From Rouxiella silvae (GTDB lineage: Bacteria > Pseudomonadota > Gammaproteobacteria > Enterobacterales > Enterobacteriaceae), in assembly GCF_002093625.1 (NCBI RefSeq), contig NZ_MRWD01000042.1, forward strand, positions 1 to 50,622: a stretch of DNA of 50,622 nucleotides. The letters are read 5' to 3'. Positions 9,135 to 19,497 of the stretch are shown in pieces. Position 1 is the first letter of the stretch. Every line of letters begins with the position of its first letter. A program made the position numbers and the translations under genes. The notes under the pieces are model-generated. The model did not search any database and was not told the DNA's origin. It saw only the letters and a list, made by a program, of their open reading frames with translations.

Positions 9135-10544
9135 TTATTCTATCATGCAATTCGCCAACGGCCAGTAGCTCAGCGCAATCTGCTCACTTCCTGCCAGCGT
9201 TAAACGGGCGGGTAAGGTTGGAAAATAGCGTGAGGACATCACTGCCTCACCTTGATTAATAAAAATTTCAATACTGGAGCTGTCGCACAGCACAGTGAGC
9301 TGGCGCAGTGCGCCGTGCCAGAACCGGGTTTCAGGCTGGTTAGTACGGCGGTTTATGCGGGTCAGCGTCAGCCATTCACCGTCCCAGACCAGCGCTAATG
9401 CCTCGCCAAACTGGGCGCTAAACGGCTGATCAGTGTCTATTTCGACTTCGGCGTGGGTAATATCCCAGTGTGGCGCCTGCTGTGCCGTGCCGCTCCAGGT
9501 CTGTTTCTCTCCACGCAGGCGCTGCAGTTCGCGGGCAGGGCGCTGTATGACCTTACCCGCCCACAGCGTCAGTTCACGCACGCAGGTCAGAGTATGGATC
9601 CAACCCTGTTCAACGGTAGGCTGATAGAATTCATCGCCGTCAGGAATACCCATCCAGCCAATCATCAAACGACGACCGTCTTCGCTGAGCGTGGTTTGTG
9701 GCGCATAAAATTCAAAGCCCAGGTCTAGTTCGTTAAACTCGCCGTGCGGGAATTCACCGCGTTGATAGTCAAGTTCACCCACAAAATAGCCAGACTGGAA
9801 GGTGTTTAGATAACGATGCGGCTCGGCGGTTAGTCCCTGCGGACAGCAAATCAGCACATCGTTTTCCGCCAGTCTAAACAGATCCGGACATTCCCACATG
9901 TAGCCGAATTCACCTAGCCCGTTAAGTCCGGAACCGGCAATTTCGCCAAGAGATTGCCAGGTCAGTAAATCGGGGGATTGCAGCAGCAGGATTTTGCCTT
10001 GCAGGTCGAGGCTTTGCGCGCCGAGCACCATGAACCACTGCCCGTCGTGTTGCCACACTTTAGGGTCACGCACGTGGCCGGTATAACCCAGCGGCAGATT
10101 GAGCACTGGCCCTATTTTGTCAAACTCACCGTCGGCGTTTTCACGCGCCAGACATTGGAAGGCGGTGCGGCTGCCGTTGGCATATTTCACGTTGCCGGTG
10201 TAAATAAGGGTAAGATGCTGCTTATCCACCACCGCCGATCCCGAGTAGCAGCCGTGCGACTCATACTCCTCAGACGGGGCCAACGCCAGTGGCTCATGCC
10301 GCCAGTTGACGAGGTCCAGTGAGCTCCAGTGTCCCCAAAATTTGGCACCGTGCGCGCAGGCCAGCGGGTTCCACTGATAAAACAGATGATAGCGTCCGTT
10401 GTGCTGTACGAAACCGTTAGGGTCATTGAGTAAACCGACCGGAGGTGCCAGATGCCAACCCGGGCGATAGGCGCAGGCGTTGGCTTTAGCCTGCCCCGAC
10501 ACTACGCTGCGCAGCGCCTGTTTGAGCAAATGTGCTTCAGTCAT
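9135..10544 (-). CDS. scrB: Sucrose-6-phosphate hydrolase ScrB (GH32)
   Basis: Cytoplasmic glycoside hydrolase family 32 enzyme that splits sucrose-6-phosphate into glucose-6-phosphate and fructose. 469 residues. The three catalytic motifs are intact: nucleophile Asp41 in LLNDPNG, stabilising Asp160 in VRDP, and acid/base Glu218 in WECPD. A beta-sandwich domain occupies roughly the last 130 residues. The start ATG overlaps the scrA stop by one base (TAATG), giving translational coupling with the transporter that makes its substrate. ScrR follows 30 bp downstream. Confidence 0.95.
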   Translation of the reverse strand: MTEAHLLKQALRSVVSGQAKANACAYRPGWHLAPPVGLLNDPNGFVQHNGRYHLFYQWNPLACAHGAKFWGHWSSLDLVNWRHEPLALAPSEEYESHGCYSGSAVVDKQHLTLIYTGNVKYANGSRTAFQCLARENADGEFDKIGPVLNLPLGYTGHVRDPKVWQHDGQWFMVLGAQSLDLQGKILLLQSPDLLTWQSLGEIAGSGLNGLGEFGYMWECPDLFRLAENDVLICCPQGLTAEPHRYLNTFQSGYFVGELDYQRGEFPHGEFNELDLGFEFYAPQTTLSEDGRRLMIGWMGIPDGDEFYQPTVEQGWIHTLTCVRELTLWAGKVIQRPARELQRLRGEKQTWSGTAQQAPHWDITHAEVEIDTDQPFSAQFGEALALVWDGEWLTLTRINRRTNQPETRFWHGALRQLTVLCDSSSIEIFINQGEAVMSSRYFPTLPARLTLAGSEQIALSYWPLANCMIE

Positions 10545-11914
10545 TATTCACTCTCCGTTTTGTATTTCAGCAACAAAGACAGCACAAAGGCGCTGCCGAA
10601 GGCAATGAGCAGTCCGATAACGTAGCTAAGCATTGAACTGGCTTGCACAATCGCCAGGCCCGGTATAGCCGTCAGGCCTACGGCGGTCATATTGACGTGC
10701 ATCGCCACCACCCAAGCGCCGCCGAGTGCGCCACCGGCCAGTGCGGCGAGGAACGGTTTCATAAAGCGCAGGTTGATACCAAAAATGGCCGCTTCGGTGA
10801 TACCCAGCATCGCCGAGAAGGCCGATGGGACGGCGATAGCCTTAATTTTCGCATCGCGTGTTTTAAAATATACCGCCAGACACGCGCCGCCTTGGGCAAT
10901 ATTGGCCATCGACCAGATGGGCAGCAGAAAATTCACGCCGATATTAGGATTACCCAGCAATCCGGCCTCAATGGCATGGAAGCTGTGATGAATACCAGTA
11001 ATAACGATAACGGAATAGAGTCCGCCAAAAATGAGTCCGGCCATCCAGCCCGCGTGGGTAATCAGGGTGCTCAGTATGAACGAAATGCCGTCGCCCAGTG
11101 CGCGACCGGCGGGGCCAATAACCAGAAACGCGATAAAGCCGGAAATAATCACCGTTAGAAACGGCGTAAGGATCAAGTCCAGCGCGTCGGGGATCACCTT
11201 ACGCAGGCGTTTTTCGATAAAGCTCATAAACCAGACTGCCAGCAACACCGGAAACACGGTGCCCTGATAGCCTATCATCGCAATCTCGAGACCAAAGAAG
11301 TTCATGGTATGGAAACCGCTCGCCACGCCCCAGGCATTGGTCAGGGCGGGGTGAGTCAGTATGCCACCCAGTGTGGCACCTAGGAACGGATTACCCCCAA
11401 ACTCGCGAGCGGCAGTAAAGCCAATCAGGATCGGCAGAATGATAAACGCCGCCGAGCTAAACATGTCGAGCATGATAAAAATTGCGCTGTCGGGGCTGGC
11501 CCAGCCGTAAGTTTTAACCATCCCTAGCAGGCCCATCAACAGGCCGGATGCTACAATAGCGGGGATGATCGGCACAAAAATATTCGACAGCACGCGCGCA
11601 ATGCGCTGAAAAGGATTTAATTTTTGCGCCGCAATGTTGGCGGCCTCTGATTTGCTGGACTCACTGATGCCTGCCGCTTTAATAAACTCTGCGTGGACTT
11701 TATTGACCAAGCCGGTGCCAAAAATGACCTGAATCTGCCCGGCATTGCTGAAACAGCCTTTTACGCCTTCTACTTTTTCAATCGCCTTTTTGTCTATCAG
11801 GCTGTCGTCGATCAGCACGAGTCTCAGCCGCGTTGCACAGTGTGCCGCGCTGGCAATATTTTCTTTCCCGCCCAGCAGGGGAAGCAGTTGGTTTGCGATT
11901 GCGTTGATATTCAT
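10544..11914 (-). CDS. scrA: Sucrose-specific PTS enzyme IIBC ScrA
   Basis: Inner-membrane phosphotransferase permease that imports sucrose as sucrose-6-phosphate. 456 residues. The N-terminal EIIB domain has the phosphorylated Cys26 in SAAHCATRLR. The rest is the EIIC domain, with about ten hydrophobic segments and the family motifs IVITGIHHSFHAIEAGL and GITEAAIFGINLR. There is no EIIA domain, so it should use the glucose-type EIIA (Crr) encoded elsewhere, as known for sucrose EIIBC proteins. It sits between scrY (79 bp gap) and scrB (one-base overlap). Confidence 0.94.
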   Translation of the reverse strand: MNINAIANQLLPLLGGKENIASAAHCATRLRLVLIDDSLIDKKAIEKVEGVKGCFSNAGQIQVIFGTGLVNKVHAEFIKAAGISESSKSEAANIAAQKLNPFQRIARVLSNIFVPIIPAIVASGLLMGLLGMVKTYGWASPDSAIFIMLDMFSSAAFIILPILIGFTAAREFGGNPFLGATLGGILTHPALTNAWGVASGFHTMNFFGLEIAMIGYQGTVFPVLLAVWFMSFIEKRLRKVIPDALDLILTPFLTVIISGFIAFLVIGPAGRALGDGISFILSTLITHAGWMAGLIFGGLYSVIVITGIHHSFHAIEAGLLGNPNIGVNFLLPIWSMANIAQGGACLAVYFKTRDAKIKAIAVPSAFSAMLGITEAAIFGINLRFMKPFLAALAGGALGGAWVVAMHVNMTAVGLTAIPGLAIVQASSMLSYVIGLLIAFGSAFVLSLLLKYKTESE

Positions 11915-11993
11915 AGTATCCCTTAAATTATCCTTGCCTGTCTGCGCCCGTTTAGACCAGGCGCATCTTTGTTCATCAAACCGGTGTCTTTAT

Positions 11994-13598
<1,605 letters not shown>

Positions 13599-13626
13599 TT
13601 ATTATGGGAAAACATAATTAGCTAAA

Positions 13627-13645
13627 AAGCTAAACTGGTTTTCCT
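13627..13645. promoter_or_regulatory. ScrR operator near scrY
   Basis: AAGCTAAACTGGTTTTCCT, with core AAACTGGTTT, nearly identical to the second site at 13761. It lies about 55 bp upstream of scrY. A LacI-family palindrome duplicated in front of both divergent scr transcripts is strong circumstantial evidence for ScrR binding. An extra half-site-like TTAGCTAA lies just beside it. Confidence 0.75.
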
Positions 13646-13703
13646 GCACACAATAATCATTGGCCTCGTCGCTTTGCAATCATGTTAGGCAGTAAAAGAG
13701 CGA

Positions 13704-13725
13704 AATTGTGATCTTGTTGGCAAAT
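13704..13725. promoter_or_regulatory. Possible CRP site between the scr operators
   Basis: The left half TGTGA is perfect and the right half TGGCA matches TCACA at 3 of 5 positions, spaced by 6 bases and flanked by AAA. It sits midway between the two operators. The scr genes of enteric bacteria are known to be cAMP-CRP dependent, so the location fits, but the right half is weak. Confidence 0.45.
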
Positions 13726-13760
13726 CCAATCACTGATGTGATAATTCAGTTGCGCCTGAT

Positions 13761-13780
13761 AAGCTAAACCGGTTTTCTCT
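13761..13780. promoter_or_regulatory. ScrR operator near scrK
   Basis: AAGCTAAACCGGTTTTCTCT contains the perfect palindrome AAACCGGTTT and ends about 35 bp before the scrK start. Together with the 13627 copy it suggests coordinated repression of both divergent units by ScrR. Confidence 0.78.
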
Positions 13781-13814
13781 TTTATCATAAAGTCATAACA
13801 CGCAGGGAATGAAG

Positions 13815-14759
13815 ATGAATAATCGAGTGTGGGTGTTGGGAGATGCGGTAGTGGATTTAATCACTCAGGGTGATGACAGTTTCCTAAAGTGCCCAGGCGG
13901 CGCACCGGCCAACGTGGCGGTCGGCGTCCGTCGTTTGGATGGCGACAGCGCGTTTATAGGGCGAGTAGGGGACGATCCCTTCGGTAAATTTCTGCAAGAT
14001 ACCCTGCGCGATGAGGGGGTTGACGTAACTTGCATGCTTAAAGACGCCGCGCACCGCACCTCTACCGTCGTGGTTGAAAACGCTGACGATGGCGAACGTT
14101 CTTTTACCTTCATGGTACGCCCGAGTGCGGATCTCTTCCTTGAGCCTGGTGATATCCCGCCCTTTGAACAGGGGCAGGTACTGCATCTCTGCTCAATATC
14201 GCTTTCAGCCGAACCTTCCCGCTCGGCAGCTGTGTTAGCCATGCAGCGCATGCACACGGCAGGAGGTATTGTTTGCTTCGACCCGAATATTCGCCAAGAT
14301 TTATGGACAAGCGAACAGGATTTACGTGAATGCCTGCATCAGGCACTGTTGCTGGCGGACGTGATTAAAGTTTCAGAGGATGAGCTGAGCTTTTTAACCG
14401 CAGAACCGCAGACAGCGGCGGCCGTCGATATTATGGTACAGCGCTATCGGCCTAAATTGCTGCTGGTGACGCAGGGTAAAAAAGGGGTCACGGTTTATGT
14501 ACGGCAGACATCATCGATAAGGCATTATTCGGCGCCAACCATCAAGGTTGTTGATACTACCGGGGCGGGAGATGCTTTTGTGGCGGGGCTTCTGGCGGGA
14601 TTGGCGCAAAGCGGAGTAGAGACTTCAGAGCAGCAGTGGTCAGCCATTTTGGCTCAAGCAATAGCCTGTGGAGCACTGGCAACCACCGCGAAAGGTGCCA
14701 TGACCGCACTGCCTAACCGCGAGCAGCTTAAGACTTTTCTGGAGACTGAAGCTCGGTAG
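13815..14759 (+). CDS. scrK: Fructokinase ScrK (PfkB family)
   Basis: Cytoplasmic ATP-dependent fructokinase that phosphorylates the fructose released by ScrB. 314 residues from the ATG at 13815, where AGGGA lies 6 bases upstream; the ATG at 13809 sits directly on that sequence, and MNNRVWVLGDAVVDL aligns with ScrK. PfkB motifs are present: the N-terminal CPGGAPANVAVG and the C-terminal VVDTTGAGDAFVAGLL with the catalytic Asp. It is transcribed divergently from scrYABR, whereas in pUR400 and Klebsiella scrK is the first gene of a single operon. The ScrR operator just upstream argues that it belongs to the same regulon. Confidence 0.93.
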   Translation: MNNRVWVLGDAVVDLITQGDDSFLKCPGGAPANVAVGVRRLDGDSAFIGRVGDDPFGKFLQDTLRDEGVDVTCMLKDAAHRTSTVVVENADDGERSFTFMVRPSADLFLEPGDIPPFEQGQVLHLCSISLSAEPSRSAAVLAMQRMHTAGGIVCFDPNIRQDLWTSEQDLRECLHQALLLADVIKVSEDELSFLTAEPQTAAAVDIMVQRYRPKLLLVTQGKKGVTVYVRQTSSIRHYSAPTIKVVDTTGAGDAFVAGLLAGLAQSGVETSEQQWSAILAQAIACGALATTAKGAMTALPNREQLKTFLETEAR

Positions 14760-14801
14760 CGGTTAAGAGCCAGATAAAAGACAATAAATCCGCCACGAAG
14801 T

Positions 14802-14838
14802 AAACGGCACCTTAATCAGTGGTTGGGATGCCGTTTTA
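14802..14838 (+). terminator. Hairpin after scrK, possible terminator
   Basis: Inverted repeat AAACGGCA / TGCCGTTT with a 19-base loop, ending in a short T-run. It lies between the convergent scrK and ariR genes. The long loop and short T-tract make it a modest candidate. Confidence 0.4.
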
Positions 14839-14879
14839 TCTATTGGGCGTTCTTATTATTTCATCGCGCAATGGAACCA

Positions 14880-15134
14880 CTACAGGTCCGGATCGTCTGG
14901 CGTAATGCCTACCACCAACTCCAGCGTTTTACGTAAAATGTCCTGCTCAACCACGTCGAGGGTGGCTTCCATTTTGGCCAGCAGGCTCAAAATAATGGCT
15001 TTTTTGGTGATGAAACCTTGCTGCGCGGTAATTTTTCTTATCACAGCACCCAGAACTTCTGTTTCGCTGGCATACAGATCGCCTGCGCTTGCAAAATGCT
15101 CGAAAACCTCATTCTCTTCAGAGAGTTGCTGCAT
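14880..15134 (-). CDS. ariR: AriR/YmgB family biofilm and acid-resistance regulator
   Basis: Small helical protein of 84 residues, a homologue of E. coli AriR (YmgB, 88 residues). The shared C-terminal core includes KKAIILSLLAKMEAT and ILRKTLELVVGITPDD. In E. coli AriR is linked to biofilm formation, acid resistance and the Rcs phosphorelay, and forms a dimer. The start has AGAGGA 8 bases upstream. It is the third gene in the same order and direction as E. coli ycgZ-ymgA-ariR, 61 bp after ymgA. The MerR-type repressor BluR and its partner BluF, which control this operon in E. coli, are not in the window. Confidence 0.82.
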   Translation of the reverse strand: MQQLSEENEVFEHFASAGDLYASETEVLGAVIRKITAQQGFITKKAIILSLLAKMEATLDVVEQDILRKTLELVVGITPDDPDL

Positions 15135-15195
15135 GTGCCGTGTCCTCTTAAGGCAAAGTGCCCCGTTATAAATTAAGTTGTGCGATTAAAATTGA

Positions 15196-15489
15196 TCAGT
15201 GTTTTTTCTTATCGTCAGTCGGGCCTGATGAAGAAAAAATGTGGCCGACGTTATCGCTTCCGCGGACCTTAAAAGTAGTTTGTTGCCGAGTAGCATTCGC
15301 GCTATTGCGGACTTCTGTTATTGCTTTTTCACAGGCACGCTGACGAAGCGCATTTTTCTCAGTAACTGCCATCGATTTGAGTTCGGCAACAAGGGCAGCG
15401 GTAGAGACTGGGCCGCCACCGTGCAACATTGCCAGCACGGCTTTCCCCATTACGATATCAATTAATTTTTCGTCGTCATTTCTATTCAT
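15196..15489 (-). CDS. ymgA: YmgA-like Rcs connector protein
   Basis: 97 residues, related to E. coli YmgA (90 residues). The N-terminal half, with DEKLIDIVMGKAVLAML and then LVAELKSMA and EKNALRQRACEKAI, aligns with YmgA's YEITGQAVLQIL and its following helices. The C-terminal 30 residues are polar and end in DDKKKH. In E. coli YmgA acts with YcgZ on the Rcs phosphorelay. It lies between ycgZ (47 bp) and ariR (61 bp). Similarity is modest, but position and size support the assignment. Confidence 0.75.
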   Translation of the reverse strand: MNRNDDEKLIDIVMGKAVLAMLHGGGPVSTAALVAELKSMAVTEKNALRQRACEKAITEVRNSANATRQQTTFKVRGSDNVGHIFSSSGPTDDKKKH

Positions 15490-15536
15490 ATCAGCTTCTC
15501 GGAATTCAGGTGCCTATTTATAAGATACCAGAAAAC

Positions 15537-15782
15537 TTATGAATCACGTTCAAGCACCAAGCGAATAAGCTCATGGTAATGCTTTTCCTCGTCAGCGTTT
15601 TTTGCGTTCTCGATTCGACTCAGCAATTTTGTGCACAAGTTTCTACGATTCAGGCTCACCCCAGCCCGCAAAATTTCAACCACAATTTGACCCATTGTCT
15701 CATCCTGTGAAAGGGCAGGGACATTGTTAAGCATGTAAAGGGTATCGCTCATCTGTGATTTACTGTATTCGTCCTGACGCAT
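15537..15782 (-). CDS. ycgZ: YcgZ-like Rcs connector protein
   Basis: 81 residues, a clear homologue of E. coli YcgZ (78 residues). Shared segments are QDETMGQIVVEILRAG, LNRRNLCTKLLSRIE and EEKHYHELIRLVLE. E. coli YcgZ is a small regulator expressed in the cold and under blue light through BluR/BluF; it acts via the Rcs system and lowers curli while raising colanic acid. The start has AAGGAT 5 bases upstream. It leads the ycgZ-ymgA-ariR operon. An Rcs connector is of interest because a polysaccharide export cluster lies in the same window. Confidence 0.85.
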   Translation of the reverse strand: MRQDEYSKSQMSDTLYMLNNVPALSQDETMGQIVVEILRAGVSLNRRNLCTKLLSRIENAKNADEEKHYHELIRLVLERDS

Positions 15783-15995
15783 AAGTAATCCTTAACACGA
15801 TGGGGTTGATAACGCTCAATTTTATACGTGCAAAGTTATACACAAGCACGAATTTGTACAACTATATTAGATTTGAATGTTTATTTTTTTTGTCAAAAGA
15901 TGCTAATCTTTTTAAATCAGATGGTTAACAATTATTTGGGGGCGTTGAAAGGCGGTTTTAAATGTATAGACATGCATAAAATTGATTATTCTTCA

Positions 15996-16044
15996 CATAA
16001 AAACACAACGCCAACTGACTGCCCTATAGGCAGGCACGTTGGCG
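15996..16044 (-). terminator. Terminator after the fourth connector gene
   Basis: On the minus strand a two-part stem (CGCCAAC / GTTGGCG enclosing CTGCC / GGCAG) is followed by a T-rich stretch. It lies 12 bp after the stop of the gene at 16056-16364, so that gene is probably a separate transcript from ycgZ-ymgA-ariR. Confidence 0.7.
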
Positions 16045-16055
16045 AGTAGGGTGAG

Positions 16056-16364
16056 TTAACCACGATTTTTCGGGGAAGGTACCAGCCTAATGGTTTGCCT
16101 TGAGGGGGCTACACTGCTCCCGTGGTAGTTGGAGTCTAGCCAGCCTGACCTTTCAGGAGACACACTCCCAAGACTGCAATAGCCTTGAAGCCAGCGGCAA
16201 ACTTCATGCATCAACAACAGTCGATTTTCATCTTCTTCTACTTCGGCCATACTCTTAAGGTTTTTCAGCAACGTATTGACGTTCACATCCTCCCTGTTGA
16301 AGATAAGGTTCATTGCCGCCTCGCCAATCAGAGCGTTGCCCTTTGCTTCATCAGAAATAATCAT
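16056..16364 (-). CDS. Fourth small YmgA/AriR-family-like protein
   Basis: 102 residues. The first 60 (IGEAAMNLIF, VNTLLKNLKSMAEVEEDENR, LMHEVCRWLQ) follow the same helical pattern as YmgA, with the GxAxxxIL and LKxMAxxEE features seen in the neighbouring ymgA product. The last 40 residues are polar, rich in Ser, Pro and Arg, and have no match that I recognise. AGAGG lies 5 bases before the ATG. It stands 273 bp upstream of ycgZ and is followed by its own terminator. I infer a diverged paralogue of the connector family, possibly an Rcs or biofilm regulator; no function can be assigned. Confidence 0.6.
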   Translation of the reverse strand: MIISDEAKGNALIGEAAMNLIFNREDVNVNTLLKNLKSMAEVEEDENRLLLMHEVCRWLQGYCSLGSVSPERSGWLDSNYHGSSVAPSRQTIRLVPSPKNRG

Positions 16365-16547
16365 TATTACCTCTAGGATTATTATTAAGTTTACACACTA
16401 CATCATTGAGTATAGACCAGAACCGCCTTATTACTTTTTCACCCACGTTGGCAGGACGCGATTCACTGGGTGAACGGCGGCGTATTATAGGGGGCAAGTG
16501 GGCTGGTGAGCTTATGTTAACAACATCCAACTGTCATGGGAGACGGG

Positions 16548-17183
16548 ATGAGAACACTGTCGGAAGAACGTAGGAAATCAATTATTGATACGGCTACGGC
16601 GCTTTTTCAGGAGATGGGTTATGAACGCACCTCAATGAATGAGGTTGCCAAAAGAATGGGGGGATCAAAAGCCACGTTGTATAACTATTTTGCTTCGAAG
16701 GAAGAGTTGTTCGAAAAAGTGGTGAGAACCTACAGTACGCAGTTGCTGGCCGCCGCCGCGTCAGAGCTTTCCACTTACAGTGATCACACCACAACGCTTG
16801 AGCAAAAACTCCAGCGCTTTGGTGAGCGGATGCTCGAAATTTTAGTTACCGATGACAAGGCGATAAAAATTTACCGCTGCGTGATTGGTGAGGCGGGGCA
16901 CTCTAATATTGGTGAGCTGTTTCTTGCCTCTGGCACTCAGGAAAGCATGGATAAGTTGGCCGAGTTGATGTGGGTTGCCATGGAGAATGGTGAGCTGGCA
17001 GCGGGAGATGCGGTGCTCAGGGCGACACAGTTTACCTCGCTGATGAGAGCAGAAGTTGACATTGTGCTCTATCAGCGTGTCCCGGTGCTGTTTAAACCCG
17101 ATCAGATTACATTGATGGTTAAACGTGGCGTGCAGATTTTTTTATACGGCGCATCGGCAATTAAAATGCAGAAAGATCCCTAA
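16548..17183 (+). CDS. TetR/AcrR family transcriptional regulator
   Basis: 211 residues from the ATG at 16548, preceded by GGGAG at 5 bases spacing; the in-frame ATG at 16536 lacks such a site. The N-terminal helix-turn-helix reads MNEVAKRMGGSKATLYNYF, followed by SKEELFEKV. The C-terminal ligand domain resembles the AefR-like TetR group (IYRCVIGEAGHSNIGELF). No efflux genes are adjacent: upstream are the connector genes on the other strand, and downstream is a convergent aminotransferase. Its target and ligand are unknown. Confidence 0.85.
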   Translation: MRTLSEERRKSIIDTATALFQEMGYERTSMNEVAKRMGGSKATLYNYFASKEELFEKVVRTYSTQLLAAAASELSTYSDHTTTLEQKLQRFGERMLEILVTDDKAIKIYRCVIGEAGHSNIGELFLASGTQESMDKLAELMWVAMENGELAAGDAVLRATQFTSLMRAEVDIVLYQRVPVLFKPDQITLMVKRGVQIFLYGASAIKMQKDP

Positions 17184-17221
17184 CGGTTATTGACCTTCTG
17201 CATTGAACATCTTCCCCAGTT

Positions 17222-18370
17222 TTAGCCGTTGTGCGGTGCGGGTAGCCTTTTTATTGCTTCTAGCAGGGGGGCTGTTTTACCCGCTGCACAAAGGCGGATC
17301 CACCCTTCGCCTGCCGGGCCAAAAGCGACGCCGGGCGCGACCGCCACACGCTGAGTCAGTAAAAAGTGTTCTGCCCACGCAGCCACATCACCCTCGCTGA
17401 CGTGTGAAACGTCAATCCAGATATAAAATGCGCCCTGCGGACGTTGATAGTTAAAACCCCGATGGTCGAGCACCGCACAGGCGGCTTCAATGTTGCTGCC
17501 ATAGTGCGCGCGGGCCTCGTGAACGCACGATTGAGGGCCTTCAAGGGCGGCGAGTACCGCGAGTTGCGCCGGGGAATTGACGCAGCTAACGGTAGCTTCC
17601 TGCGCGGCTCGGAAGGTTGATGCCACGCCCGGCGGTGTCACCAGATATCCCACGCGACCGCCGGTCAAACCATAAGTTTTTGACACTGAATAAACGCTAA
17701 ATACCCGACCTTCGGTATCGAGCGACGCGACGCTGGTAAACGCATGCGAAAAGGTGAAGTACTCGTAAACTTCATCACTTATCACCCACAAATCGTGTTT
17801 GGCGGCAAAATGCAGCAGTTCGGTCAATTTTTCAGCACTGTAAACCACGCCAAGTGGATTAGATGGGCTGTTAATCAGTAACACTTTGGTACGTGAGGTA
17901 ACGCTTTGCTCAAGATTGGACAGCGAAGGCTGAAACTCATCTTCTGCTTTTAAATGATAAGGCACCGGCACCGCGCCAAGCAGTGTCGGGATCATCGAAA
18001 AAGTGGCATAGCCCGGGTCAGGTATTAGGATCTCGTCACCGGCGGTGAGGGTTAATGACATTGCCATGTGCAGCGCCTGTGAGCCGCCTGCGGTGACGTG
18101 GATTTGATCATCGTCAACCCGATAGTGATTATCACGCTCGAGCTTGGTGGCAATCGCTGAGCGAAGTAGGGCCATTCCGCTGTTGGGGGTGTAATTCGTG
18201 ACGTCGGCATTCCAAGCGCTGGCACCGGCATCAAGAATGTGTCGGGCGACGGGCCTTTCTGGCTCACCAATGCTCAGTTGAATGACATCGTCGAGGGCTG
18301 AGGCCAACTCGTAAATGCGGCGAATTCCCGATGCAGGGATGGCCAGTGCGTTGGCAGAAATGTGCGGCAT
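17222..18370 (-). CDS. Class I/II aminotransferase (aspartate aminotransferase fold)
   Basis: PLP-dependent aminotransferase of fold type I, 382 residues. Visible active-site features: NSPSNPLG with Asn171, ISDEVYEYF with Asp199 and Tyr202, the PLP lysine Lys231 in SVSKTYGLTGGRVGY, and a substrate-carboxylate Arg in GWIRLCAA near the C-terminus. Also AGGSQALHMA for phosphate binding. The family includes aspartate, aromatic and other amino acid transaminases, so the substrate cannot be read from sequence. It is convergent with the TetR gene across 38 bp and followed upstream by a 206-bp gap before ldtB's terminator. Probably monocistronic. Confidence 0.85.
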   Translation of the reverse strand: MPHISANALAIPASGIRRIYELASALDDVIQLSIGEPERPVARHILDAGASAWNADVTNYTPNSGMALLRSAIATKLERDNHYRVDDDQIHVTAGGSQALHMAMSLTLTAGDEILIPDPGYATFSMIPTLLGAVPVPYHLKAEDEFQPSLSNLEQSVTSRTKVLLINSPSNPLGVVYSAEKLTELLHFAAKHDLWVISDEVYEYFTFSHAFTSVASLDTEGRVFSVYSVSKTYGLTGGRVGYLVTPPGVASTFRAAQEATVSCVNSPAQLAVLAALEGPQSCVHEARAHYGSNIEAACAVLDHRGFNYQRPQGAFYIWIDVSHVSEGDVAAWAEHFLLTQRVAVAPGVAFGPAGEGWIRLCAAGKTAPLLEAIKRLPAPHNG

Positions 18371-18526
18371 AAAATCTCCAGATGGGCGGTAGGCAGGTCA
18401 GTCTGACGACGAGCAAGTCAGCTATAAGTTTTACTGAAGATTAAAAAATAAGTAAAGCCGTGCGGGCATAGGCAATCGTTATGCGGGGGTAGCAGGGGCG
18501 GTGGTGAGCAAATAGACAAGGGATGC

Positions 18527-18557
18527 GCAAAAAAAAGCCCCCGCGCAGGCGGAGGCT
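18527..18557 (-). terminator. Terminator after ldtB
   Basis: On the minus strand an AGCCTCCGC / GCGGGGGCT stem with one mismatch runs into eight T residues. It lies 19 bp after the L,D-transpeptidase stop. Confidence 0.85.
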
Positions 18558-18576
18558 AGCGTTTACAAGCTAACAG

Positions 18577-19497
18577 TTAGTTAACCTGAGTCGGCATACC
18601 GGAGCGCAGAGCAATGGCTTTATCAAGCACCTGCTGGTTAACGCTTGGGTTTGCCATCACAGTGGCGTTGGTGCCGGAAAGGCTGATTGGCAGCGGCTGC
18701 TGTGAGTCGAACTCTTCCTGATTAGCTGACAGTGGGTTATGCACTTCAATATAACGCGCACCGTTGGCCAGCACGGCAGTTTTCACCGGCTCATTGATAA
18801 ACTGCACGCGGGTGCCGACTGGCACGTTCTCGAACAGCCACTTGATGTCGGCGTCACGCAAACGCACACAGCCGTGACTCACGCGCAGGCCAATACCAAA
18901 GTTGGCATTGGTGCCGTGAACAGCGTACAGGCGACCGACATAGAGCGCATACAGGCCCATTGGGTTATCTGGGCCAGCCGGGAAGGTTGCGGGCAACCAT
19001 TGACCCTGCGCCGCATATTCTTCATGCATTTTGGCCGTAGGTGTCCAAGTAGGACCGGCTTTTTTATGCTGTACCGTGGTCACCCAGTTCAGCGGGGTAT
19101 CTTTACCCAGTTCACCGATACCAATTGGCAATACCACTACGGTGTTCGTGCCCTTCGGATAGTAGTAAACGCGCATTTCTGCACTGTTGATGACCAGACC
19201 TTCGTGTGGAGTATCTGGCAGGATCAACTGTTGAGGAATAGTCAGTACGGTGCCAGACGTTGGCAGGTAAGTGTCTACGCCCGGGTTAGCTTCCAGCATG
19301 TTTGCCAGACCCATTTGATACTGTGCAGCGAAATGCTCCAACGGCAGTTTGTTATTTTGTGGAACGACAACGGTGATGTTTTCACCAACTAAACGGCCAT
19401 TGTTTGCTGGCAGTGGATAGACAACTGCAGAAGCAGCCTGGCTATACGCAGCAACAGCTAAAACCAAAGTAAAGATCGCGCGAATGCTCATTTTCAT
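18577..19497 (-). CDS. ldtB: L,D-transpeptidase LdtB (YbiS)
   Basis: Periplasmic L,D-transpeptidase of the ErfK/YbiS/YcfS/YnhG group, which attaches Braun lipoprotein to peptidoglycan. From the ATG at 19497 it has 306 residues, the E. coli YbiS length; an upstream in-frame GTG has no ribosome binding site. Signal peptide 1-24 (cleavage near ASA), then the LysM-like N-terminal part with [11 protein letters not shown] and [14 protein letters not shown], then the YkuD catalytic domain with His194 (VHGTN), His208 and nucleophile Cys210 in SHGCVRLRD. The end SGMPTQVN matches YbiS. Monocistronic, with a terminator downstream. Confidence 0.93.
   Translation of the reverse strand: MKMSIRAIFTLVLAVAAYSQAASAVVYPLPANNGRLVGENITVVVPQNNKLPLEHFAAQYQMGLANMLEANPGVDTYLPTSGTVLTIPQQLILPDTPHEGLVINSAEMRVYYYPKGTNTVVVLPIGIGELGKDTPLNWVTTVQHKKAGPTWTPTAKMHEEYAAQGQWLPATFPAGPDNPMGLYALYVGRLYAVHGTNANFGIGLRVSHGCVRLRDADIKWLFENVPVGTRVQFINEPVKTAVLANGARYIEVHNPLSANQEEFDSQQPLPISLSGTNATVMANPSVNQQVLDKAIALRSGMPTQVN

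Noticed and set aside
15828-16049. 73-codon plus-strand frame upstream of ycgZ
   Set aside because: It covers the ycgZ promoter region and the terminator hairpin of the neighbouring gene, with no recognisable similarity.
18739-19392. 217-codon plus-strand open frame opposite ldtB
   Set aside because: It lies entirely within ldtB on the other strand, has no similarity that I recognise, and ldtB is a clear gene.
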